DNA of 53,399 nucleotides from an uncultured Clostridia bacterium (GCA_947585795.1 CANPXG010000010.1:1-53399), one strand, 5' to 3'; shown: positions 44,101 through 52,807, numbered from the stretch's first letter. Notes: a model not told the origin generated them from the sequence alone. Translations and numbers: made by a program.

Positions 44101-46750
44101 ACCGTAGCTTTGTTATTTTGCCGCAGCCACCTGTACCCATTTCAGAACCGGGGCAATACATGAAATCAAATGCTCTCTGCCCAAAAGATGTTACTGAGGC
44201 AGGAATTACAAGCTCATCGGTATTGTTGCTTCCAACTAATTCATGACATCTTGAAAACGCCTCAAATCCGATAGTTTTGAGCTTATCTGAGAAGTTTATG
44301 TTACGAAGTTTTGAACTTTCAAATGCATTATCATCAATCAACTCAACATTGTTTAAGGTTATACTTTCCAACTCGGTTCCTTTAAACGCCTTTTCGGCTA
44401 TTACAGTAACTTCATCGGGTATAGTATATTCTGTTGCTTCATTACGCCTCTTTTCCAAGTATGATATTAACGTATTCGTTTTTTTATTGATAAACGCAAC
44501 ACCGCACTCATCCATTTTAAATGTTTCGTTTTCAGGGCTGATAGTAATATCCTCCAACTTTGAAAACTCAAAAGCCCCCCACTCTATTACATTAAGTTTC
44601 TTGGGAATATTGATGCTCTTTATATTAGTATCGTTAAAAAACGCATACCACTCTATCTTTTCAAGTGAATTGGGAAATGATACGGTAGATAAATTCTTAC
44701 AACCGCTAAAAGCATATGTTGAAATTTTTTTTACGCCTTCCGGCACATTAAGGTCGGTAATACCTGAACCACCAAAGGAATCGCCTATAGTCGTAAGACC
44801 TGACGATAGTTTTAGTGTTGTTACATTTCCACAACTCCGGAAAGCATATCTGCCACAGTACGTTACTGTATCAGGCAGAACGATACTTGTTAAATTTTCA
44901 CAATCCCAAAATGCATTGCTCTCTATTCTCTTAAGCCCTTCATTGAAATTAACAGTCGTTAAACTGTCCAGCGTCCTAAAAGCGGAATCCTTTATGTCCG
45001 TTATAGTATCTGAAAAATTAACAGTTTGAAGATGTATCTCAGGCACATCATATCTTTTGTAGAAATCGGGGCTGTCTGTTTCTTTTGAGAACGCGCCCTT
45101 TTCAATCGTTTTTACGCCCTTCGGTATATCATACGTTTCATCTTCCTTGCCCCAAATAGGATAATAAATCAATGTGTCCAAGCCCTTTGTGAACAATACT
45201 CCGTCTTGACTTTCGTAATAGTTATTACCCAAAGCTATGTTTATAGCCTTAAGCTGTAAACAAAACACTGTAGGATTGCCCGATATTTCTTCTATCGTGT
45301 TAGGCAAATTAAGTTCTGTCAGATTAGTACAGTACGAAAATGCTTCAGTCCCAAGCTTTTTCAGTTTGTTCGGCATTTTTATCGAAGAAAGATTAGTGCA
45401 TCCTTTGAAAGCACTTGAACCTATTTCTTCCACAGTATCGGGAATAGTAATGTCAGTTAGTCCATCACATGAGTAAAAAGTACCGGTGTTGATTTTTGTT
45501 AAGCCGTCGCCTATCTCTACTTTACGCAATGTTGTATTTTTAAAAACGGAAGAACCCAACTCAACATCTCCTGACAGTTTAATGTTTTTCAAGGGTGCGT
45601 TCTCGAACGCATACCCGTCTATGAATTTGATTTTATCAGGAAACTCATATGGTTTTTCTTCGTCAAAATATCTTCCAAACGCCGTACTTGCGAAGGCTGC
45701 ATAGCCTATATGGTTTAACTCCTCAGGAAATACCACATCAGCTATATAGATGTCACCTGAAAAGGCATAAGTGCCCATATATATTAAGGAACTTGGCAAT
45801 TTCAATGTACACCTTACTTTTGCTTCGTCTTCGGGAGCGTCGTATCTTACATACAACAGATTTTTACAATTTTCAAAAGCATAGCTATCTATATATTTTA
45901 CACTATCAGGCAAATTAAGCTCTTGTATACTTGTGTTTTTAAAAGAACCAATTCCTATACCGAGCAGTGTGGTTTTGGGATATTCTACACTCTCTATTTT
46001 TTGCAAATTTGTAAAAGTATAATTACCAATGTATCTTATACCTTCTTCAATTACAATCTTCTTGACATAATAAGGCACGCGGTTTCCACTGCTCCAAGGT
46101 GCTGTAGCTTTTGTTGAATAGTTTGCTATACAGCCTTGACCTTTAAATGTCAATGTACCGTCACTATCAAGCCACCACTCCACCTTATCGCCTTCTTTAT
46201 AGCGCATATCGGGGTCAGACGTGTCTACACCATGACTGCTAAGAATTCCTGCCCCCTTACCGGTACACTCACCGTAGTACACAGTCGAATCGTCTATGCC
46301 ATCACCATCTTTGTCAATCATCATGCTGTTTACGTCTGTGCTCGTAAGCGATACATCAAAAAAGTCTTCCGCGCTGAAAAGGGAGATAGGCGCGTCTGAG
46401 CCTATAACATCGTCGCTCTCATCTGCATCAGGAACGTCTTCATCGTTTTTTTCGTATTCTTCAATTCCCGATTCATCAAAATATACCTCGTTTTCCATTT
46501 CACCGGTGTCATGGTTATAGTATTCCCTCTCAAAATAGCCGTCACCAATGTATGTAACTTTGCCGTTTTCATCCTCAGACACAACAATAGGCTTGAAGTC
46601 AATATCAGTAGCATCTGTATTGTCCTCAAGCGATGTTATGTATTCGGTCACTTCCTCTACGCCCGCAGCGAACGCGGATGCGGAGGATGAAATCAGCATA
46701 GACATAACGCAGGTTCCGGCTATAATGGATTTCAGTATTTTGTTCTTCAT
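38180..46750 (-). CDS. Giant SLH surface protein with LRR and 17 YTG repeats
   Basis: 2856 aa from ATG 46750 (AAAGGAG upstream). Signal peptide about 1-30 (SIIAGTCVMSMLISSSASAFA). Region about 190-1060 is BspA-type leucine-rich repeats (LRR_5), e.g. FTNLQKIESVEYPKTTL. Region about 1060-2330 holds 17 copies of a roughly 75-aa Ig-like repeat with the plan YTGxxITPxPT, DYTLSYxNNxxVGTATVTITG, GNFxGT. Region about 2330-2560 holds Cna/Big-like units (VTVTDMDGNPVEGVTVHV), then a Gly/Ser linker, one more unit, and three SLH domains (about 2645-2840; YGLFRPDNMMTRAEAA, DGLFYPETPITRTEF, DGTFKPDNFITRSEV) that bind pyruvylated wall polymer. Likely an adhesin; target unknown. Confidence 0.9.
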   Translation of the reverse strand: MKNKILKSIIAGTCVMSMLISSSASAFAAGVEEVTEYITSLEDNTDATDIDFKPIVVSEDENGKVTYIGDGYFEREYYNHDTGEMENEVYFDESGIEEYEKNDEDVPDADESDDVIGSDAPISLFSAEDFFDVSLTSTDVNSMMIDKDGDGIDDSTVYYGECTGKGAGILSSHGVDTSDPDMRYKEGDKVEWWLDSDGTLTFKGQGCIANYSTKATAPWSSGNRVPYYVKKIVIEEGIRYIGNYTFTNLQKIESVEYPKTTLLGIGIGSFKNTSIQELNLPDSVKYIDSYAFENCKNLLYVRYDAPEDEAKVRCTLKLPSSLIYMGTYAFSGDIYIADVVFPEELNHIGYAAFASTAFGRYFDEEKPYEFPDKIKFIDGYAFENAPLKNIKLSGDVELGSSVFKNTTLRKVEIGDGLTKINTGTFYSCDGLTDITIPDTVEEIGSSAFKGCTNLSSIKMPNKLKKLGTEAFSYCTNLTELNLPNTIEEISGNPTVFCLQLKAINIALGNNYYESQDGVLFTKGLDTLIYYPIWGKEDETYDIPKGVKTIEKGAFSKETDSPDFYKRYDVPEIHLQTVNFSDTITDIKDSAFRTLDSLTTVNFNEGLKRIESNAFWDCENLTSIVLPDTVTYCGRYAFRSCGNVTTLKLSSGLTTIGDSFGGSGITDLNVPEGVKKISTYAFSGCKNLSTVSFPNSLEKIEWYAFFNDTNIKSINIPKKLNVIEWGAFEFSKLEDITISPENETFKMDECGVAFINKKTNTLISYLEKRRNEATEYTIPDEVTVIAEKAFKGTELESITLNNVELIDDNAFESSKLRNINFSDKLKTIGFEAFSRCHELVGSNNTDELVIPASVTSFGQRAFDFMYCPGSEMGTGGCGKITKLRFESQTDPSADRTIVFEKSQYTNVTSDSFASNSNDAFYGSSKLESVDFGNRIVTLNGRVFSGCKHLKTVDMSKASITQITSYCFWRCFDLTDVKFSPSIMNINNCAFGYTGLTEVELPWSIRNVSLNAFDNCDSLKKIRVRRFRLPYIIENGDSNSAGATVEYVDGYYPETLYKYTGAMPKPTVTLDGESLVEDVDYTIEYGELDEENRMEVTIRGVPGSVGGYAVDTIELIPDSITKATYEPLPDVTYTGDPFKPKPVLTYKFFEDGPGQLVEGEDYTLSWESNVNAGTGKVIVRGINRFSGEMSIPFTINKRSITEARVTQIPAQDYTGNPITPNPTLTYNGHKLLQSADYTLSYSDNTTDIGTVTITITGIGNFEGTVNTTFEIEPSGIEGVAVHHIPDQEYNGKPQEPDLTITYKGRTLEEDTDYTLDYSNNVDVGTATVTITGVENSGFTGTTEANFNIIACPISRAAIETPDNVTYTGSEITPGLTITYNGMTLKQNVDYTLSYSENVNAGMAEIIVTGIGNYSGTRSTNFGIDPCEISEADISEIDEQMYTGEVITPKPTLSFNGKTLVQGVDYTLYYSENRDIGTATITITGNGNFTGVTITTFQIIASDIKDVIVLNIPDQLYTGKQITPDPTIMFNGRLLAKDYDYTLSYENNVDVGTATVTITSVAESDFVGTATKTFEIVPRPIADAAITLPKHETYTGDPITPHLTVEFEGMSLVVGKDYNISYDSNTNVGMAEIIIEGINNFEGSRHTVFTIVPRNIFEADITEIPPQHYTGDALTPEPTISYRGKPLTKNVDYVLIYANNVREGTATVTVRGVGNFTDIATTTFKIESSGVEGVVVLGIPDQVYTGKSITPEPTISYRGKTLTKDEDYTLDYENNINVGRATVKITGIAGSGFDGTTTVSFNITHKPIADAAIKLPEHHVYTGEPIQPEMEVTLEDLTLVKDKDYTVDYDDNTRVGTAEVVITGVGNFAGTRHTVFAIMPCDIEDTDIDDIPAQDYTGYHITPDPHISYNGQDLIFGRDYTLKYEDNLEVGTATVTIAGNGNFTGTVDKTFEISEMDIDYVDIAPIPSQTYTGYEITPELSITFHGRTLVKGLDYTVKFENNKDVGTATVIITGIPEAGVKGTKETEFDITPAQISSAKVSSVPKHETYTGDPYTPEPTLVFNGIELVKDVDYTLDYSNNVDAGEVIITITGMGNFEGTMTETFVIEAVLITNVEVTAIPAETYSGEEITPEPTVTYEGNELTMGEDYVLEYDNNLNAGTAMVIIRGIGNYTGTTNRVFTINSQLIANADMSIEDVEFTGYPQDGHLTLTYGDNTLIQDKDYTASFINNINVGTATAIITGVGNFAGNLTSGFDILQRLITLKNITAEPIPTQAYTGYEVTPKPTIWYGDFLLEEDKDYTLEYRNNVNVGTASVDVTFTGNYTGEITLDFEIQKYRITVSNNGGYIDGAKTEYVDDNNINVTLPDGVVFDYDDRVHVTVTDMDGNPVEGVTVHVTDSNGTVEQDTTDEQGDASVPPQKTDKTDKNGQGEIIITDDDGNVTGRYTVTVSDESGPVKDAFLSLTSDGNLSVTMPDGKVVGASNRVTVSVKDENGEGVADLTVTVSDTAETPSTFSGKTSNTGSVTLPPKSSASNGGGGGGSSGGGGGGGSSSGVLTPSATVTDDTNQELTVEEEKSKTGDYTITLPESENLEDGEEYTVTLPSKKEGVKVTLKDKFGNEVSGITDKDGKVVLKFKKTAEPTESTDTIEHSAYIYGDDYGLFRPDNMMTRAEAATIFAQNMSQRLNTDIPDNESRFADVLPGTWYNKYIAYLEGYDIITGYEDGLFYPETPITRTEFVTMCKKYYELYDTIEEFNENIFPDVPNTHWGVAYITDSVGMGWISGYEDGTFKPDNFITRSEVVAIINRVLGRSADREYISSNIEAVAQFPDVPTTHWAYYDIIEASDTHTCSNTSNDEVWTDIQ
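39090..39170. repeat. Gly/Ser-coding linker repeat
   Basis: GGT/GGC/TCA codon runs coding a GGGGGGSSGGGGGGGSSS linker before the last Cna-like unit of the 2856-aa protein. The same kind of linker occurs at 47893-47962 in the other giant gene. Confidence 0.8.
39766..43600. repeat. 17 tandem YTG-type coding repeats with three-unit period
   Basis: About 225 bp per unit. Linker types rotate in a period of three from the fourth unit on: units preceded by GIEGVAVHHIPDQ-like, by PIADAAI-like and by ISEADISEI-like segments recur in order. Units 4, 7, 10 and 13 share a small insertion (ENSGF, AESDF, AGSGF, PEAGV). Confidence 0.8.
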
Positions 46751-46822
46751 ATTACTGTCTCCTTTCCTCAATGTTTACATACACATTTTATTTTACTCAA
46801 ATTTCTTGTATCGTACTTCTTT

Positions 46823-46848
46823 AAAAAACCTGCTCGTGGCAGGTATAT
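46823..46848 (-). terminator. Hairpin with U-tract between the two giant genes
   Basis: Minus strand ACCTGC-CACGA-GCAGGT then TTTTTTAAAG, about 75 bp before the 2856-aa gene. Read-through or a weak promoter downstream would be needed to express that gene. Confidence 0.65.
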
Positions 46849-46892
46849 CTATATAGCTTGTCTATCTAAACCCCATACATATCGCCCAAACT

Positions 46893-46924
46893 CCCGGCGC
46901 AAGTTTATTGGCTTGCGCCGGGGA
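46893..46924 (-). terminator. Strong hairpin after the 1849-aa gene
   Basis: Minus strand CCCGGCGCAAG-CCAATAAA-CTTGCGCCGGG, an 11-bp GC-rich stem, about 65 bp past the stop at 46987. No long U-run follows. Confidence 0.6.
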
Positions 46925-46986
46925 ATTGGCGTAAATGTGTATGGCATTCATGAAAGAACAAATACCCTTATGTATTAGCGTATATA

Positions 46987-49900
46987 TCAGTCTACCCATT
47001 CTTCGGCATTCTTGACCTCAACAATGTCATGGTCGTTAGCCGCTTCGATTACGTCGTAGAAGCCCCAATATACGCTGTCGTTCATATCCGTAAACGGATT
47101 CAGCTGCTTCATGTGGTTATTTACATAGTCCCTATCCGCAACTCTGCCGGTCATACGGTTCACGATCGCAACAACCTCTGCGCGCTTGATATTCGTGTCA
47201 GGTCTGAACGTCTTGTCGGAATAACCCGCTATCCAGTTCATGTTCGCCGCGACATTGATATATTCGTATGCCCAGTGTGTCTTGCTTACATCGGTAAATG
47301 TGTTCTTGGCAGTCGTGGTCTTGCTAAACAGCTCATAGAACTTAGTACACATAGCTACAAATTCAGCGCGTGTAATCTGTTCTTCAGGCTTAAATGTGCC
47401 ATCTTCATAGCCAGATATAACGTCATACTTTTCAAGGTATGCTATCGGATCATTGTACCACAGCTTATTATCTACATCCTTAAACGACGACTTGCGTGAA
47501 GGTATAGTTTCATCGTTCTTCTCGGCTATAATTCTTGCGAATATCGCCGCAGCTTCTGAACGTGTCATGTTACCCTCAGGCTTAAATTCACCGTCCGTAT
47601 AGCCGTAGATATACGCGCTGTGCGTATGTGTCGGCAAGATAACCTGTCCTTTACTGTTAGTTTTGCCGCTTACCGTGTTGCCTTTGCTGTCCTTTAAAAT
47701 AATGTTCATGCCCGACTTAGCATTACCCTTGCTGTCCGTAACCGTAACCGTGTAATAGTTACCGTCCTCAAGCGTGTTTGCCTTAGGCAGTGTCAAAGTA
47801 ATATCGTTATCCTTTACCGATTTTGTAGCCGATACCGTCTTACCGTCCTTATCGACGACTTTGACAGTTATTGCCGGTACGGAAACAGCGGAGCCACCGC
47901 CGCCACCACCACCTGACGAACCGCCACCACCGCCGCCACCGGAGCCACCGCCACCGGATGTGGGCTTCTTGGGAACGGTAATCTTACCGTCAGTATTGGT
48001 CGTAGCCGTTGCTGTGCCGTTCTGTGTATCGTTTACGGTAATAGCCAGTCCCGAAACGGGATTGTTGTCCTTATCCGTAACCGTGACCGTAGTCTGATTA
48101 TCGGCATCAAGCTTCTGTGTCGTCGGCAAAGTGATTGTCAGTTTGCCCTCACTCAGGACAATATGCGCCTTTTCAATCTTACCCTTTGTGTTCTCAACAA
48201 CAACGTTATAGTACGTTTCTTTACCCTCGGCATCTGTTTCTGTTACATTGCCGAATCCCTGCTTATCCGTATAGTCTTCATTACCCGCAGGAACCTTGGC
48301 AAGACCTTCACTGTCCGTGATGTCCTTTGCCGAATTGCCGGTTTTGTCGTGTACCGTTACAGGTACGTCCTTTACAGGATTGCCCTCGGAATCGGTCACT
48401 TCAACGACTACGCGGTTGCTCGGATCAAGTGTTGTGCCGTCAGGCAGCGTTACATCGACGTTGCCGTTCTCATCGACGGACACAATAGCGTCCTTTATAG
48501 GACCGTGCTCGTCCTGAACCTCTACCTTATAGTCGCGCTGTTTCTGTTCTGCGCTCGGATCGCTTGGATCGAGTTCGTCCTTGTTCGTAATATCACCCTT
48601 GCCCTCATCGTCCGTCTTATCCTCACGAATAGGCGGGGCTATAACTTGACCGTCCGCGTTTGTAATGTCGTTGCTTGTAGCTCCCGTGTTATCAGCTATG
48701 GTAACATCAACACCCTGCATGGGTACGTTATCTTTATCTGATACGGTCACGGTCGTTCTGTTGAAGTAGTCGATTACTTTACCGTCCGGCAGAACTACTG
48801 AAATCTTGCCTTCCGATATAGCTACCTGTGCGCCTTCAATCGCACCAAGCTCATCGTCCACAACAACGTTATACAGTACACCGTCCTCTGTAACCTGTGC
48901 GAAACCGTTTCTGTCGGTCACGTCACTGGATATAGGCGGCACTTTTGCCTTACCCTCATAGTTAGTCACATCGGAAGCGGACAGTCCTTCGTTCGTAACT
49001 ACCGTACAGAGTACGCCATTTACGGGCTTGCCCGTCTTCTTGTCAATAACGGTAACAATTACTCTGTTATTGGTAGTTATACCGATACCCTGCGGCAGTT
49101 TAACCGTAACATCGCCCGTTTCTCTGTCAACGCTTACGATAGCGTTAAGTATAGCACCCTCGTTATTCTCGACCTTAATGTTATAGAGAAAATCCTCATC
49201 GGGATTGGGTGTCACATACGGCGGGTCTGTAGGCTCGGGTGAGCTGCCGGGTTCAGGCGAACCTTCAGGCGTAGGTGAGCCCTCAGGCTCAGGAGTCGGT
49301 GAAGGTGCGGGTGTTTCTCCACTGTTTACGTCACCACCGTCTTCGCCCGTTTTGTCCTCATTCAACGGCGGGTATGTTACCTGTCCGTGGATATTGCTCG
49401 ATTGATCGTCACGCTTAACACCTGTCGTGTCCTGCATCTCAACAACGGAGCCTGAAACGGGATTGCCGTTCGTATCTGTAATAGTAACAGTGGTTCTGTT
49501 ACCGTAGTCGTTTACAATCTTTCCGTTGGGCAGTAACACCGTAAACCTCGAACCGTTACCGTCAACCGTTACATACGCTTCATATATAGGTGCGGTTTCG
49601 TCCGTTACCTTAACGATGTAGCCGTTCACGTTTACGATTCCGTTTTTGTCCGTATAACCTCTGTTGGCATCCGGAACGGTAATCTGCCCGTTTACGTTCG
49701 TTACGCCCTTTTCAACATAGTCGCTATCGCCGTATACAACGATATTAACACCCTGCTGCGGGAGTCCGTATTCGTTAGTTACTGTTACGGTAATGCGATT
49801 ATCGGCGTTCATAGTTGTGCCCTCGGGCAGCTTAACAACAATGTCATTATCCTGTCCGAAAGATATATCACAGTTGCCGATTATATCATTCTTCTTATCC

Positions 49901-52536
49901 GTTACAGTTACGACGTAAGTAGGCATTTTGCCCTCTTCGTCTGCCGTGTCACCGCCGATAGTACCGTTATTATTGCCTGTAGAAGACTGGTTATTTGGTA
50001 CTATGAGCTGACCGTTAATGTCTGTTACGCCCGTTGCAGCGTTATCGGAACTGTCGGAAATGAAAATGTGCAGTCCCTCTGCCGGAAGCTGTGTTTCAGT
50101 GTTAAACACCGTTATGGTCGTCTTATCATCAGCACTTAACAGCCTACCCATCGGCAAGCGGATTGTAATGTTATCACTCTCATCAATAGATATTGCACTG
50201 TTGAATATAGGCGTGCCTAAATGGTCGGTAATCAGGATAGAATAGTCGCCTACCTGCGATTTACCGTCTTCGTCGCTGTTATCGTCCGCAACAAGCTGCG
50301 GTATCTCTGCTGTCTGAAGCGTAATGCCGCAAACTTCACACTTGGTATGCTTCAAACCTTTACTCAGAATTGTCGCCGGAGTGTCGATTATCCAATCGGA
50401 CTCCTTATGACCGTTAGCGTCAACATAGTCATCGGTGTATGAAAAATCACAGTTCTTACAATTATGTGTTGTGTAGCCATGCTCTGTACAGTTCGGCTCG
50501 GTAACAACGTCCTCAAACTCATGGTCTTTCTTTTCTGTGTAGTCGGATATATACGTCGAATCGCCGTAAACACAGCTGTGTGTCGTAAATCCGCTTGATG
50601 TACACGTCGGCTCCGTTACTGTTTCCTCGTACTGATGTCCCTTTGCCGGCGCAAGGATAGCCCCGCATACGGTACACGTTTGAGGTTGTGTACAGGTCGC
50701 TTCATCGCCCGGTGTGTGTCCGGTAGCTGATATGGCTTCATACTTCTTCGTTCCGCAATATTCACAAGTGTACTCGGTCAAACCGTCTACCGCACACTGC
50801 GCTTCCGATACAACTTTGCCGGTTTCGTTCCACTTATGCTCAAGCTTGTCAGTGTTATCGTCATACTTAGTCAAAAGACAGTTCTGACACTGATATACTG
50901 TGTAGCCGCCCTCGAAGCAAGACGGTGATATGGTGCTTATCTCTTTCCAATCATGTCCAAGCGGTTCTTCAAAGCGTTTGAACTCACGCTTACCGCAAGC
51001 AGTACATTCGTCGTAGATAATACCCTGCTTTTCGCAAGTAGCTGCGGGATCGGCAACTTCTATCATACGTGCATGGTTAGACTTATCAACTGCTTGTGTT
51101 TCAACCAACGTATCGCCGCAATTATCGCACTTATATATAGTCCATCCCTCTTGAGTACAGGTCGCTTTGAACTCAGCATCTTTCTCGTAGTTGTGCTTGG
51201 TCTGCGATTTGAAGTTCCTGCGTTCTATCTCACCGCACTTTGAGCATTGCCATACTTCAAAGCCGTCCGTGGAACAGGTCGGATCAACTGTCCAGCGATA
51301 TTCAAAGTCATGAGCATCGCATTCGCCGCTGGAGCCGCCATTTTTACCTGCGTCGAGGAGAATGACCTGCGCGGTTCCTTTCTCAACCATGGCGATGCCG
51401 TCCGCTTCCCACTCGTCCCACTTGGTTTCAGGAGTGTTAATGGAAACGCCCTCATTGACGCCACCGGTGCCGGTGTAGGCATATCTGATTTCGTACTCGA
51501 CATCATAATCGCCCGGTTCAGTATAGCTGGGCGGCGTGTCCGACTCATACTTTGCACTGCGCGGATCAAGCTTGTATGCTACCACTTTTGTGACATTCGC
51601 GCCAAGACGTTCTGTGCCGACAGAAACGGAATGTTCATTGCCGTCAGCAAAACCTATAAAACCGCTGATGACGGTTTTGGCGGGGATTCGTGTCACTGTT
51701 GTAACGCCGCACCCTTTTTCAGATTTAGAGGTCGCGTTCGGATCACAATATTTTTCAACACGAAATTGCGAATTTCCAAGCTCGCCGTTGATAGATTTTA
51801 CGCGAAAATGATGCGCAACATCAATCCAGCCATTTGCACCCAAGCCTTTAGTTCCGTAGCAGAACTGACAAAACTTCACGCCTGCCATGACACGTTCTTG
51901 GTGACTCTCGTAGTATTTCGAATCGCCAATTGCGTAAGGAAGAACTTGGTTCTCGCCTTCAGGAAGCACGTCGAGGAAGTAGTCCGGGTTACATTCGTTT
52001 AAGCCAAAAAAATCACGATTGTAACCTGCTTCTTTGCTGCCGGAATTCGTATTCCATGAATTACATGACTGGCAATAAGTCTTGGTATAATGATGACCGG
52101 TATAGATACCGCCTTTGTTTGGCGAAACAATTGAAACGTCAATGGGCGTGCCAAGACTTTCGTCGTTTATGGCGAAGCCCCTCTTATCGCTCGTTCTCAC
52201 CCATGTAACATTTTTGTTCATGTTTGTCGCACCATCAATTGTATATTCGGGGACGCGGAACACGGTAAAAATGACCTGTTTACCTTCTCCGTCTCCACCA
52301 TTTTTAGGATCTTTACACTGATCGCTATGGCACACGCCCGACTCCTCGGTAACAATTGAGTTTCGTGTCAGTTCGTCAGTGTTGCCAAGGGTATCGAGCC
52401 AATTTTCGGCGGGATCATAGTACCCCATCGACGCGTCCTGACTCGATGCGAATGCTGTGAAATTAACCACCGGCAAAGCCGATGCTATCATTGTAGTTGC
52501 CATCAAAGATGCAACTACGTTTTTAAATTTAAACAT
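46987..52536 (-). CDS. Giant SLH surface protein with cysteine repeats and Cna-like repeats
   Basis: 1849 aa from ATG 52536 (AAGGAG upstream; a GTG at 52548 overlaps the ribosome site). Signal peptide about 1-32 (ASLMATTMIASALPVVNFTAFA). Residues about 32-400 form a domain of unknown type with CxxC pairs (YCQSCNSW, FCQFCYG). About 400-750: nine repeats of the plan GH, PTCTxxGxxxYxC, xxCG. About 755-1530: seven Cna/Big-like repeats, one followed by a Pro/Ser/Glu linker (SPTPEPEGSPTPEGSPEP). Then a Gly/Ser linker, an eighth unit and three SLH domains (about 1640-1835). No sortase motif. Wall-bound adhesin is the likely role. Confidence 0.9.
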   Translation of the reverse strand: MFKFKNVVASLMATTMIASALPVVNFTAFASSQDASMGYYDPAENWLDTLGNTDELTRNSIVTEESGVCHSDQCKDPKNGGDGEGKQVIFTVFRVPEYTIDGATNMNKNVTWVRTSDKRGFAINDESLGTPIDVSIVSPNKGGIYTGHHYTKTYCQSCNSWNTNSGSKEAGYNRDFFGLNECNPDYFLDVLPEGENQVLPYAIGDSKYYESHQERVMAGVKFCQFCYGTKGLGANGWIDVAHHFRVKSINGELGNSQFRVEKYCDPNATSKSEKGCGVTTVTRIPAKTVISGFIGFADGNEHSVSVGTERLGANVTKVVAYKLDPRSAKYESDTPPSYTEPGDYDVEYEIRYAYTGTGGVNEGVSINTPETKWDEWEADGIAMVEKGTAQVILLDAGKNGGSSGECDAHDFEYRWTVDPTCSTDGFEVWQCSKCGEIERRNFKSQTKHNYEKDAEFKATCTQEGWTIYKCDNCGDTLVETQAVDKSNHARMIEVADPAATCEKQGIIYDECTACGKREFKRFEEPLGHDWKEISTISPSCFEGGYTVYQCQNCLLTKYDDNTDKLEHKWNETGKVVSEAQCAVDGLTEYTCEYCGTKKYEAISATGHTPGDEATCTQPQTCTVCGAILAPAKGHQYEETVTEPTCTSSGFTTHSCVYGDSTYISDYTEKKDHEFEDVVTEPNCTEHGYTTHNCKNCDFSYTDDYVDANGHKESDWIIDTPATILSKGLKHTKCEVCGITLQTAEIPQLVADDNSDEDGKSQVGDYSILITDHLGTPIFNSAISIDESDNITIRLPMGRLLSADDKTTITVFNTETQLPAEGLHIFISDSSDNAATGVTDINGQLIVPNNQSSTGNNNGTIGGDTADEEGKMPTYVVTVTDKKNDIIGNCDISFGQDNDIVVKLPEGTTMNADNRITVTVTNEYGLPQQGVNIVVYGDSDYVEKGVTNVNGQITVPDANRGYTDKNGIVNVNGYIVKVTDETAPIYEAYVTVDGNGSRFTVLLPNGKIVNDYGNRTTVTITDTNGNPVSGSVVEMQDTTGVKRDDQSSNIHGQVTYPPLNEDKTGEDGGDVNSGETPAPSPTPEPEGSPTPEGSPEPGSSPEPTDPPYVTPNPDEDFLYNIKVENNEGAILNAIVSVDRETGDVTVKLPQGIGITTNNRVIVTVIDKKTGKPVNGVLCTVVTNEGLSASDVTNYEGKAKVPPISSDVTDRNGFAQVTEDGVLYNVVVDDELGAIEGAQVAISEGKISVVLPDGKVIDYFNRTTVTVSDKDNVPMQGVDVTIADNTGATSNDITNADGQVIAPPIREDKTDDEGKGDITNKDELDPSDPSAEQKQRDYKVEVQDEHGPIKDAIVSVDENGNVDVTLPDGTTLDPSNRVVVEVTDSEGNPVKDVPVTVHDKTGNSAKDITDSEGLAKVPAGNEDYTDKQGFGNVTETDAEGKETYYNVVVENTKGKIEKAHIVLSEGKLTITLPTTQKLDADNQTTVTVTDKDNNPVSGLAITVNDTQNGTATATTNTDGKITVPKKPTSGGGGSGGGGGGGSSGGGGGGGSAVSVPAITVKVVDKDGKTVSATKSVKDNDITLTLPKANTLEDGNYYTVTVTDSKGNAKSGMNIILKDSKGNTVSGKTNSKGQVILPTHTHSAYIYGYTDGEFKPEGNMTRSEAAAIFARIIAEKNDETIPSRKSSFKDVDNKLWYNDPIAYLEKYDVISGYEDGTFKPEEQITRAEFVAMCTKFYELFSKTTTAKNTFTDVSKTHWAYEYINVAANMNWIAGYSDKTFRPDTNIKRAEVVAIVNRMTGRVADRDYVNNHMKQLNPFTDMNDSVYWGFYDVIEAANDHDIVEVKNAEEWVD

Positions 52537-52571
52537 GATCTTTATCACTCCTTAGATATTTTTCTTGTATC

Positions 52572-52672
52572 TCCTGCCCTTTCAGCGGCGAATACGCCGC
52601 CGGGACAAATCCACTAACTAAAATTATAAATGTAAAGGAGTTTTGCAGCTACACGCTGCTGAAAGAGCAGGA
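52572..52672 (-). ncRNA. Candidate structured RNA (three-way junction) before the ribosome site
   Basis: Closing stem TCCTGCTCTTTCA / TGAAAGGGCAGGA (13 bp, one G-U), inside it GCAGC-GTGTA-GCTGC and GCGGCG-TATT-CGCCGC joined by a 40-nt AT-rich strand. It ends about 18 nt before AAGGAG of the surface protein gene, where riboswitches usually sit. I recognise no known riboswitch class. Confidence 0.45.
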
Positions 52673-52721
52673 AATTTTTATAATTGTAATTAGCAAATTG
52701 CTTGCCCAACGGAACGGACCA

Positions 52722-52807
52722 AGAAAAAAGGCAGCGATTGATAAAATTTTTAATTATTTTTTTTATCTTCCCGATCCGTTCTGCAAGGCAAGCAAATCGC
52801 TGCCTTT
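52722..52807 (-). terminator. Third hairpin of the surface-protein leader
   Basis: Minus strand AAGGCAGCGATT / AATCGCTGCCTT (12 bp) then TTTTTTCTT. A second inverted repeat overlaps it: GATCCGTTCTGC-AAGGCAAGC (52773-52794 region) pairs with GCTTGCCC-ACGGAACGGACC (52700-52720 region), so the two pairings exclude each other. Confidence 0.7.

Noticed and set aside
38228-52208. Many plus-strand ORFs of 60-250 codons opposite the two giant genes
   Set aside because: They are mirror frames of strongly biased repeat-coding sequence, with no ribosome sites and no domain patterns.
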